Assembly (NCBI GenBank): GCA_017464985.1
Contig: JAFTXL010000048.1
Location: forward strand, 1 to 7,600
Origin: Clostridia bacterium
GTDB lineage: Bacteria; Bacillota_A; Clostridia; UBA1212
DNA: 7,600 nucleotides
Reading direction: 5' to 3'
Under the pieces are notes generated by a model, which saw only the letters and a list, made by a program, of their open reading frames with translations, did not search any database and was not told the DNA's origin. Shown here piece by piece: positions 1-6,265 of this stretch (position 1 is the first letter of the stretch; each line of letters starts with the position of its first letter). Both the position numbers and the translations under genes were made by a program.

Positions 1-786
1 ATGCAGGAGGATGCGGGCGAGCCTGAGAAAAATTGTCCTAACTGTCACAAGGATATTATGCTGAGCCGTCTGAAAGAAAATATGATGACGTGTCCGTGCG
101 GATATCATTTCAGAGTTGGCTCGCGCTCACGAATAAGAATGACAGTTGATAAAGGTTCTTTCAAAGAGATGTTCAGAGATTTTCAGCCTGTGAATCCGCT
201 CAGATTTCCGGGATACAAGGATAAAATTGAAGCGGCATATGAAAGCAGCGGAGAAATTGAGGGCGTTCTTTGCGGAACTGCCAGAATTGACGGTCAGAGA
301 TGCTGTTTATTCGTGATGGAATCGTCATTTATGATGGGCAGCATGGGAAGTGTAGTCGGTGAAAAGATTACGTCTTTATTTGAATATGCCTTAAAGAAGC
401 ATTTGCCGGTGGTAGGCTTTACTGTTTCGGGCGGCGCGAGAATGCAGGAGGGACTTTTATCGCTTATGCAGATGGCAAAGACAAGCGCGGCTGTTAAAAG
501 ACACAGCGATGCGGGCCTTTTGTATATTGCTGTACTGACTGACCCGACCACAGGCGGAGTTACGGCGAGCTTTGCGATGGAAGCGGATATTACACTTGCG
601 GAGCCGGGGGCGACAATCGGATTTGCAGGAAAAAGAGTTATTGAGCAGACTACAAAGCAGGCTTTGCCGGGCGGATTCCAGACAGCGGAATTTGTTTTGG
701 AACACGGATTTATCGATTCGATAGTTGCGCGGAAAGAACAGAGAAATGTGCTTTCGGAACTTCTGAGAATGCACAACGGAGGTTAA
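1..786 (+). CDS. accD: Acetyl-CoA carboxylase carboxyltransferase subunit beta (AccD)
   Basis: AccD pairs with AccA to form the cytoplasmic carboxyltransferase that moves the carboxyl group from biotinylated AccB to acetyl-CoA, giving malonyl-CoA for fatty-acid synthesis. The N-terminus has a zinc ribbon with cysteines at residues 12, 15, 31 and 33. The crotonase-like carboxyltransferase fold follows. Its family signatures are [12 protein letters not shown] near 111-122, the oxyanion-loop motif SGGARMQEG at 143-151, and [11 protein letters not shown] at 181-191. The C-terminus runs normally to a TAA that lies 4 bases before accA. The usual family length is about 280-300 residues, so 261 is short, and the loss is before the zinc ribbon. 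The ATG is the first base of the window, so no ribosome binding site can be seen and the true start may lie further upstream. The second cysteine pair is spaced CxC instead of the normal CxxC. Family assignment is secure; the start is not. Confidence 0.96.
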   Translation: MQEDAGEPEKNCPNCHKDIMLSRLKENMMTCPCGYHFRVGSRSRIRMTVDKGSFKEMFRDFQPVNPLRFPGYKDKIEAAYESSGEIEGVLCGTARIDGQRCCLFVMESSFMMGSMGSVVGEKITSLFEYALKKHLPVVGFTVSGGARMQEGLLSLMQMAKTSAAVKRHSDAGLLYIAVLTDPTTGGVTASFAMEADITLAEPGATIGFAGKRVIEQTTKQALPGGFQTAEFVLEHGFIDSIVARKEQRNVLSELLRMHNGG

Positions 787-790
787 TCAA

Positions 791-1591
791 ATGAGTCAGA
801 TCCCATATGACAGAGTAAAACTTGCCCGTGATAACAGCAGACCTACAGGTATTGATTATATAGGCAATATTTTTACTAACTTTATAGAAATGCACGGTGA
901 CCGTCTATATGCCGATGATGCCGCTATTGTCGGAGGCATTGCGAGGCTGAACGGTGAGCCTGTAACTGTTATTGCAATTGAAAAAGGTCATACAATAAAA
1001 GACCGCGCCATGAGAAATTTCGGTGCTCCTAATCCGGAGGGATACAGAAAAGCTCTCAGACTGATGAAGCAGGCTGAAAAGTTCGGCCGCCCCATAATCT
1101 GTTTTGTTGATACATCGGGAGCGTACTGCGGTATAGGCGCGGAGGAAAGAGGTCAGGGACGCGCAATTGCGGAAAATCTGATGGAAATGACAACTCTTTG
1201 CGTTCCGATCATATCTGTTTTAATCGGAGAGGGAGGAAGCGGCGGAGCTCTTGCTCTTGCAGTCGCGGATCGTGTATGGATGATGCAGAATTCTGTATAT
1301 TCGGTTATTTCTCCTGAAGGATGCGCAAGTATTCTTTGGAAAGATGCTGCTAAAGCAGACCTTGCCGCGGAGAGCTTGAAACTTACTGCGGAGGACGCAA
1401 AGACACTCGGCATCATAGAGAGAATTTTGTCTGAAAAAGATATCGGTACGCAGGTATTTTATGACAGAATCAGAACACTTTTGCATGATGAGATATCAGA
1501 GCTTTCAAAGGCGCCTGAATTGCTTCAAAACAGATATGACCGTTTCCGAGCTATAGGTGTAAAAGCCGAAACTGAGACGAATATGCTGTAA
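791..1591 (+). CDS. accA: Acetyl-CoA carboxylase carboxyltransferase subunit alpha (AccA)
   Basis: AccA is the second carboxyltransferase subunit; the active enzyme is an AccA2-AccD2 heterotetramer whose active sites form at the alpha-beta interface. Visible family signatures are RPTGIDYI near residues 17-24, [19 protein letters not shown] near 74-92, [15 protein letters not shown] near 111-125, and the oxyanion glycine loop [11 protein letters not shown] near 148-158. The sequence [14 protein letters not shown] near 174-187 also matches. At 266 residues it is shorter than the roughly 320 of E. coli AccA; the missing part is mainly the N-terminal helical extension, as in many Clostridia. The more familiar TPGAYPG motif reads TSGAYCG here. 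The start is supported by GGAGG at 778-782, eight bases before the ATG and inside the end of accD. The 4-base gap to accD fits co-translation of subunits needed in equal amounts. Confidence 0.97.
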   Translation: MSQIPYDRVKLARDNSRPTGIDYIGNIFTNFIEMHGDRLYADDAAIVGGIARLNGEPVTVIAIEKGHTIKDRAMRNFGAPNPEGYRKALRLMKQAEKFGRPIICFVDTSGAYCGIGAEERGQGRAIAENLMEMTTLCVPIISVLIGEGGSGGALALAVADRVWMMQNSVYSVISPEGCASILWKDAAKADLAAESLKLTAEDAKTLGIIERILSEKDIGTQVFYDRIRTLLHDEISELSKAPELLQNRYDRFRAIGVKAETETNML

Positions 1592-1615
1592 TTTATAGTC
1601 AGAGGGAAAAAGAAA

Positions 1616-3259
1616 ATGAGTATTTATCAAAATTTTTGCAGAGAAGTTGTTGATGAGACAGGCAGACTGCAAAGTATAGAGCTTGAATATCCTGATAATT
1701 TTAATTTCGGATACGATGTTGTGGATGCCATTGCGGATAAAACACCTGATAAAAGAGCAATAGTATGGTGTAACGTAGAAAATGAAGAGAGAATTATTAC
1801 ATTTGGAGAGCTAAAAGAACTTAGCAACCGTGCCGCAAATGTATTTTCTGCGGCAGGGCTTCGCAAAGGCGACAGAGTAATGGTGCTTTTAAAGCGTCAT
1901 TATGAGTATTGGATAGTAGCTGTTGCGCTACATAAACTCGGGATTACTTTGATTCCCGCAACTAATATGTTAACTGTAAGTGATTTGGTGTATCGTTTAG
2001 AAGCGTCACAGGCAAAAGGAATAATATGTACACCAAGCGATGGTGTTGCTCAAAAGGTAAAAGATGCGGTAGAAGAAACAAAACTGCAGTGTAAATTATG
2101 GACTGTTCAGAAAGATGATGACGGATTCTGTAATTTAACTAAAGATATGGAAAATGCGGCATCTGAGCTTTCTCGTGCTGATACGCTTGTAACAGACCAT
2201 ATGCTTTTGTATTTTACTTCCGGTACGACAGGGTACCCGAAAGGAGTAATACATGATTTTTCTTATCCGCTTGCGCATATTGCAACCGCAAAATATTGGC
2301 ATCAGGTTGAGGATGGGGGGCTTCATCTGACAATAGCTGAAACAGGATGGGCAAAAGCGTCATGGGGAAAGATATACGGACAGTGGCTTTGTGAATGTGC
2401 TGTTATGGTATACGATTTTGATAATTTTGACCCGAAACAGATATTAAATGTTATAAATCATTACGGCGTAACTTCTTTCTGCGCGCCGCCTACCGTTTAC
2501 CGTTATCTTGTAAGAAAGGATCTGCCTGATATGCCGACATTGAAACACGCGTCAACTGCCGGTGAAACATTGGCTCCGGAGGTATACAAGCGTTTTTCAC
2601 AGCAGACAGGACTTGAAATATACGGCGGATACGGCCAGACTGAGACAACTCTTTTAATTGGAAATATGGTAGGAGAAAAACCGACTGACGGTTCTCTCGG
2701 AAAGGTATCTCCTTTATATAAAATAAAACTTTTAGGAGAAGACGGTCAGGAAGTTCGCCAGGGAGAAGTAGGAGAAGTTGTAATTGTTCCGCCTGAAGAT
2801 GGAAAGCAAGTCGGCGTATTCTGCGGATATCTCGGAAACGAAGAACAGTATAAATACGTATGGCGCGGAGGTGTGTACCATACCGGAGATTCTGCATGGC
2901 AGGATGAAAACGGCGTATACTGGTTCCACGGAAGATTTGACGATTTAATAAAAACAGGAGGATTCCGTGTAGGACCTGATGAAATAGAAAATATACTCAT
3001 GGAACATTCCGATGTTGTTGAGTGCGGCGTTGTCGGTATTCCCGATACGCTCCGCGGTCAGGCTATAAAAGCATTTATTGTCCTTGTGGGTAACTGTGAA
3101 CCGTCAAAGGAGAAAGAAAAGGAAATTAAGGATTTCTGTAACGGAAAACTTGCTGAATACAAGTGGATACGCAGTATTGAGTTTGTAAGAGAACTTCCGA
3201 AAACCATAAGCGGAAAGATAAGAAAAACTGAGCTGAGAGCTTCGGGTACTGAGCAATAA
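1616..3259 (+). CDS. AMP-forming acyl-CoA synthetase, medium-chain (MACS) type
   Basis: This is a member of the adenylate-forming (ANL) superfamily. It activates a carboxylic acid with ATP to an acyl-AMP and then transfers the acyl group to CoA. The core motifs are complete: the P-loop-like YFTSGTTGYPKG (199-210), YGGYGQTE (336-343), YHTGD with the ribose-binding Asp at 425, GRFDDLIKTGGF (439-450) with the domain-hinge Asp at 442, and PKTISGKIRK (528-537) with the catalytic adenylation Lys at 534. The length of 547 residues and the GWAKASWGKIYGQW segment near 243-256 resemble the MACS branch more than the roughly 650-residue acetyl-CoA synthetases. The exact substrate (short or medium fatty acid, branched acid or aromatic acid) cannot be read from sequence. 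AGAGGG at 1601-1606 sets the start. It sits between accA and birA in the same transcription unit, suggesting a role in supplying acyl-CoA to lipid metabolism; that role is inferred. Confidence 0.9.
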   Translation: MSIYQNFCREVVDETGRLQSIELEYPDNFNFGYDVVDAIADKTPDKRAIVWCNVENEERIITFGELKELSNRAANVFSAAGLRKGDRVMVLLKRHYEYWIVAVALHKLGITLIPATNMLTVSDLVYRLEASQAKGIICTPSDGVAQKVKDAVEETKLQCKLWTVQKDDDGFCNLTKDMENAASELSRADTLVTDHMLLYFTSGTTGYPKGVIHDFSYPLAHIATAKYWHQVEDGGLHLTIAETGWAKASWGKIYGQWLCECAVMVYDFDNFDPKQILNVINHYGVTSFCAPPTVYRYLVRKDLPDMPTLKHASTAGETLAPEVYKRFSQQTGLEIYGGYGQTETTLLIGNMVGEKPTDGSLGKVSPLYKIKLLGEDGQEVRQGEVGEVVIVPPEDGKQVGVFCGYLGNEEQYKYVWRGGVYHTGDSAWQDENGVYWFHGRFDDLIKTGGFRVGPDEIENILMEHSDVVECGVVGIPDTLRGQAIKAFIVLVGNCEPSKEKEKEIKDFCNGKLAEYKWIRSIEFVRELPKTISGKIRKTELRASGTEQ

Positions 3260-3261
3260 TT

Positions 3262-4047
3262 ATGATGCAGCGCGATAAAAGATTTTCAGCAGAGAATATA
3301 GGTTTTTACTTAAAAGAAAAACGTAATATTGTTATATTCGATGAGCTTGAATCGACAAATACAACACTTAAGGGCATGGCTGAGAACGGTGAATCTGAAG
3401 GAACAACGGTGATTGCATACAGACAATCCGGGGGAAGAGGAAAATTAGGCAGAACGTTTTTCTCTCCTGATGGCGGAATATATATGAGTTTGCTGCTGAG
3501 ACCGAAAGCTGATTCATTTAAAGCGTCTATGATCACTGTAGCTGCTGCTTCTGCTGTTGCTGCGGCGATTGAAAAAGTCTGCGGCATAGCGTGCGGAATC
3601 AAATGGGTCAACGATATATTCTATGACGGAAAAAAGATTTGCGGTATTCTGACCGAGGCAGAGGTTAATCATAAAAACGGAATGATGAATTATGCAATTC
3701 TAGGAATAGGAATAAATTTATACAAACCGAAAAATGGATTTCCACGTCAGCTTTCCGATACTGCAGGTTATCTTTTTGAAAACAGAAAATGCTTTGACGA
3801 AGCGCCGAGGTTAATTGCCGAGATTGTAAACCGTTTTTTTGATTTTTATTACGAACTTGACGGCAAGAAGTATTTGGAGGAATACCGCAAAAGATCTGTG
3901 CTTATAGGCAGTGAGATAGTTTATACAAGTGAAGACGGCGTAAAAAATGCACGAGTGACGGGAATAGATGACTGTGCCCGTCTTGTGATAGAAGAAAACG
4001 GAAGAGAGATAAAACTTTCAGCAGATACGTGTGTTGTGTGCAAGTAA
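3262..4047 (+). CDS. birA: Biotin-[acetyl-CoA-carboxylase] ligase, single-function (no HTH)
   Basis: This enzyme joins biotin to ATP to make biotinyl-AMP, then attaches biotin to the target lysine of AccB and other biotin carriers. Family motifs in order are ESTN (30-33), QSGGRGKLGR (55-64) forming the biotinyl-AMP loop, KWVND (114-118) with the catalytic Lys at 114, and CGILTEAE shortly after. A C-terminal SH3-like domain begins near GSEIVYTS (about 214) and contains the RLVIEENGREIKL strand pair. There is no N-terminal helix-turn-helix, so this is a group I ligase and not a dual repressor of biotin synthesis genes. The loop position that aligns with E. coli Arg118 is Lys61. It starts 2 bases after the acyl-CoA synthetase stop at a doubled ATG (3262 and 3265) with no clear ribosome binding site, so translational coupling is likely and the exact start differs by at most one residue. 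Its place behind acc genes matches its job of activating AccB. Confidence 0.95.
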   Translation: MMQRDKRFSAENIGFYLKEKRNIVIFDELESTNTTLKGMAENGESEGTTVIAYRQSGGRGKLGRTFFSPDGGIYMSLLLRPKADSFKASMITVAAASAVAAAIEKVCGIACGIKWVNDIFYDGKKICGILTEAEVNHKNGMMNYAILGIGINLYKPKNGFPRQLSDTAGYLFENRKCFDEAPRLIAEIVNRFFDFYYELDGKKYLEEYRKRSVLIGSEIVYTSEDGVKNARVTGIDDCARLVIEENGREIKLSADTCVVCK

Positions 4048-4075
4048 TTGTATGAACGGAATGTGCAATTTTTTT
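4046..4075 (+). terminator. Possible weak intrinsic terminator of the acc-birA operon
   Basis: A nine-pair stem can form between 4046-4054 and 4062-4070 around a 7-base loop. Six pairs are Watson-Crick and three are G-T wobbles. A run of seven T (4069-4075) overlaps and follows the 3' arm. The stem begins within the birA stop codon. It is A+T-rich and weak, so termination may be partial and the transcript may continue into the downstream regulator gene. Confidence 0.35.
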
Positions 4076-4087
4076 AAATTTGGGAAA

Positions 4088-4115
4088 TTGACTTGGAATA
4101 ATTTTCATATATAAT
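4088..4115 (+). promoter_or_regulatory. Sigma-A type promoter for the PAS regulator gene
   Basis: A -35 box TTGACT (4088-4093, five of six matches to consensus) is followed after 16 bases by a perfect -10 box TATAAT (4110-4115). Transcription would begin near 4121-4123, leaving a leader of about 35 bases before the first ATG. It is the best promoter-like match I found in the window, and it sits in the only gap between birA and the regulator. Confidence 0.7.
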
Positions 4116-4139
4116 TATTTCAAATAAGGCATGAAAATT
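4100..4139. repeat. Perfect 9-bp inverted repeat bracketing the -10 box
   Basis: AATTTTCAT at 4100-4108 is the exact reverse complement of ATGAAAATT at 4131-4139, with 22 bases between the arms. The left arm lies in the promoter spacer and the right arm lies in the untranslated leader, so the arms flank the -10 box and the predicted start site. The arm centres are 31 bp apart, about three helical turns, which would place two half-sites on the same DNA face. This fits an operator, possibly for autoregulation. The region is very A+T-rich, so a chance match is quite possible. Confidence 0.4.
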
Positions 4140-4144
4140 TTATC

Positions 4145-4171
4145 GGAGATAATTTTATGGGAGATATTATG
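4145..4171 (+). promoter_or_regulatory. Duplicated ribosome binding site and start codon
   Basis: GGAGAT occurs at 4145-4150 ahead of ATG 4157 and again at 4160-4165 ahead of an in-frame ATG at 4169. The first pair has the better spacing (8 bases from GGAG to ATG, against 5), so 4157 was kept as the start. Initiation at 4169 would remove only four residues (MGDI) and no domain. Confidence 0.5.
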
Positions 4172-6166
4172 GAAAACATGATTGAAAATACAGAAGAAAT
4201 ATTGGAAAATCATATCAGCGGATTTCATAAGTATGTATTCGAAACACCTGCACGCGTAACTTATGTGAGCAAGAATTTGTGCGATATGACAGGTTTTTCA
4301 AAAGATGAACTCTCAGATGAAAAAGAAGACGGGTATGTTCTTTTAATATATCCGGATGATAAGGGCAAATATTGCAGTTTTATAAACAGCTTTGCCGACA
4401 AAGAGCAGACTGCGACACTCCAGTACCGTATTGTAAAAAAAGACGGTACATTGTTGTATGTAAAAGATACAGTTGTATCAAAAAAGACTGAGGACGGTAA
4501 AATTATCGGTTACTCTGTGCTGTCTGATATTACAGAGCTTAAAAAAGAAAATGAGAGTCTGCGCTTTTTAAACGACACGGTTCCGTGCGGTATTATACGC
4601 TTTACATGTGAAAAACAGCCACGTGTTACATATATCAATGACCGGATGCAGAAAATGCTGCGTTTCCCGGAAGTAAAAGCGGGGGAAATGGATTATGAGG
4701 AAATATATAAGGACAATATTTATTTAATTATTCCCATTGAGGACAGAAGGCGTTTTCACCATCTATTAAAACATGTATATTCAAAAGATGAGTCAATTGC
4801 GGGGGAGATAACTATTCTGCGGTGTGACGGTACAAAGGCATATCTTTACGGTTGGGTTTCTAAGCGTGTAAATGAACACGGTCAGGAGGAATTCCAGAGC
4901 GTATGTATGGATATTACCGAAAAATACAGAATGAAAAAGGAAAATGAAAAGGACCGTTATATCAGCGCGCTTGCGGAAGTATACGATAAAATTTTTGAAT
5001 ATAACTTTTTAAATAATACAGTAAGATATATGTACGGACACGGATTCGATGTTCTGAGACAGATAAAGAATATTCCTATGCAGCTTAAGGACGGTACAGA
5101 ACACTGGATTGATACTATCGTATTTGAAGAAGACCGTGATTCAGTAAGAATGTATTTTGAAAAGATTTATCAAAGCAATTTACGCTCAGAAAGCGGCGAA
5201 CTTCCTCAGATAAAGTTCAGAGCTGTTTCACGACATGGCGATATAGATACATATATGGGAATATTTATTGCTATGGATGAGTCTGTAGGTCTTTTCTGCT
5301 GCCGCGCTATTTCTTCTGAAAATGAAACGGATTCACTTAGAAATGAAAATATTTCACTTAGAACTATGAATGAAAGTATGCATGACCTTGTTATGCGTTT
5401 TTCTGAGGGTTTGGTTGCTTTTGAAATAAAGGGAAATTATGTAAAGCCTCTTTACTCAAGTGAAAATGTACGGCGCTTTTTTGGGTATTCAAAGGAAGAA
5501 TGGATTCCGATGACTGAAAAAGGCCAGCCGTTGGAACAGTTTATATCAAAGTGCGGAATAAAGTATGAAACAGTACAAAAGCTGCTGGAGGAAAACGAGG
5601 CAGAATTTACGTATTTTGATATCAAGTCAAATGCTGAGCGAAGAATCAAGGCGATATGCTCGCGTAAATTAGAGGACAGCGACGCTCCGAGGTATGTTAT
5701 GCTTCACAATCTTGACAATAGGTCATACGATGTGAAGCCAACGGAAAAATCACGTGTTTATATAAGGACATTCGGATATTTTGATGTATTTGTAGACGGA
5801 AAGCCGATTTTGTTCAGAAATAAGAAATCAAAAGAACTTTTTGCGCTGCTTGTTGACAGGCGCGGCGGATTTGTATCCTCCGAAGAGGCTATAAGCTTTT
5901 TATGGGAAGATGAAGAAGCCAACTCTGTGACTTTGGCAAGATACCGCAAAGTTGCATTGCGTCTGAAAAATATTTTAGAGGAATACGGCATATCTGATAC
6001 TGTTGAGGCTATTGACGGCAAGCGCCGCATAGTTACAGAAAAAGTAGGCTGTGATTTATACGAGTATCTTTCAGACAGTGAAAAGTATGCACAGTTGTTT
6101 AAGGGCAGTTATCTCACGAATTACAGTTGGGGAGAAGTGACACTCGGCGAATTGTTGGGTAACTGA
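4157..6166 (+). CDS. Multi-PAS one-component transcriptional regulator with SARP/OmpR-like winged helix
   Basis: This 669-residue soluble protein appears to contain four tandem PAS-like sensory units at about 23-128, 138-256, 266-386 and 407-520. The first two end in the characteristic DIT-E/K element (124-127 and 252-255) that links PAS to the next helix. The third and fourth are more divergent. Charged helical linkers (for example around 128-138 and 387-406) join them. The C-terminal part from about residue 534 begins IRTFGYFDVFVDGKP, continues with the KSKELFALLVDRRG helix and an FLWEDE segment, and ends with a LTNYSWGEVTLGEL tail. I recognise this as the SARP/OmpR-like winged helix common in clostridial regulators, where it often follows a receiver domain. 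There is no histidine kinase, ATPase, GGDEF, receiver or membrane segment, so signal sensing and DNA binding seem to be in one cytoplasmic chain. Ligand and target genes are unknown. It has its own promoter and a strong terminator, so it is probably largely monocistronic. Confidence 0.82.
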   Translation: MGDIMENMIENTEEILENHISGFHKYVFETPARVTYVSKNLCDMTGFSKDELSDEKEDGYVLLIYPDDKGKYCSFINSFADKEQTATLQYRIVKKDGTLLYVKDTVVSKKTEDGKIIGYSVLSDITELKKENESLRFLNDTVPCGIIRFTCEKQPRVTYINDRMQKMLRFPEVKAGEMDYEEIYKDNIYLIIPIEDRRRFHHLLKHVYSKDESIAGEITILRCDGTKAYLYGWVSKRVNEHGQEEFQSVCMDITEKYRMKKENEKDRYISALAEVYDKIFEYNFLNNTVRYMYGHGFDVLRQIKNIPMQLKDGTEHWIDTIVFEEDRDSVRMYFEKIYQSNLRSESGELPQIKFRAVSRHGDIDTYMGIFIAMDESVGLFCCRAISSENETDSLRNENISLRTMNESMHDLVMRFSEGLVAFEIKGNYVKPLYSSENVRRFFGYSKEEWIPMTEKGQPLEQFISKCGIKYETVQKLLEENEAEFTYFDIKSNAERRIKAICSRKLEDSDAPRYVMLHNLDNRSYDVKPTEKSRVYIRTFGYFDVFVDGKPILFRNKKSKELFALLVDRRGGFVSSEEAISFLWEDEEANSVTLARYRKVALRLKNILEEYGISDTVEAIDGKRRIVTEKVGCDLYEYLSDSEKYAQLFKGSYLTNYSWGEVTLGELLGN

Positions 6167-6189
6167 TAAATTATTATTTATGATATATG

Positions 6190-6228
6190 TGTCCACCGGT
6201 AAATTATATCGGTGGACATTTTACTTTT
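6190..6228 (+). terminator. Strong intrinsic terminator after the PAS regulator gene
   Basis: A perfect nine-pair stem (TGTCCACCG at 6190-6198 with 6210-6218) extends inward by a G-T wobble, a T-A pair and an A-T pair, leaving a five-base loop (6202-6206). TTTT (6219-6222) follows directly, with a second TTTT at 6225-6228 after AC. It begins 23 bases after the regulator stop codon. The reverse strand has no comparable T tract, so it should act only on + strand transcripts. Confidence 0.82.
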
Positions 6229-6249
6229 GTACTTTAAAAATGATACAAT
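6220..6249 (+). promoter_or_regulatory. Candidate promoter for the TPR-like membrane protein gene
   Basis: TTTACT (6220-6225) and TACAAT (6244-6249) are separated by 18 bases, matching four and five of six consensus positions. Transcription would start near 6255, almost at the GAGGTG ribosome binding site (6255-6260), giving an unusually short leader of about 10 bases. The -35 box overlaps the T tract of the preceding terminator. A promoter is expected here because the terminator should block read-through, but this particular placement is uncertain. Confidence 0.35.
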
Positions 6250-6265
6250 GCGATGAGGTGTTTTT

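Noticed and set aside
294..776. 160-codon open frame on the - strand inside accD
   Set aside because: It is fully antisense to a well-conserved enzyme, has no recognisable protein motif, and its composition is that expected from the opposite strand of accD.
2315..2320. Run of six G in the acyl-CoA synthetase gene as a possible slippage or frameshift site
   Set aside because: The frame continues intact with all family motifs before and after, and the GGL residues encoded fit the protein.
2490..2897. 135-codon open frame on the - strand inside the acyl-CoA synthetase gene
   Set aside because: It lies opposite the conserved adenylation motifs of the + strand gene and shows no domain of its own.
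1616..3259. Reading the synthetase as a classical acetyl-CoA synthetase (acs)
   Set aside because: It is about 100 residues shorter than that family, and its GWAKASWGK region resembles the MACS branch, so a specific acetate assignment is not justified.
4048..4156. Riboswitch or small RNA in the birA-regulator gap
   Set aside because: The predicted leader is only about 35 bases, too short for a known aptamer, and the only structure is a weak A+T-rich hairpin upstream of the promoter.
4157..6166. PAS protein as a sensor histidine kinase or diguanylate cyclase
   Set aside because: No H-box, ATP-binding N/G boxes, or GGDEF/EAL motifs appear; the C-terminus is a DNA-binding-type domain.
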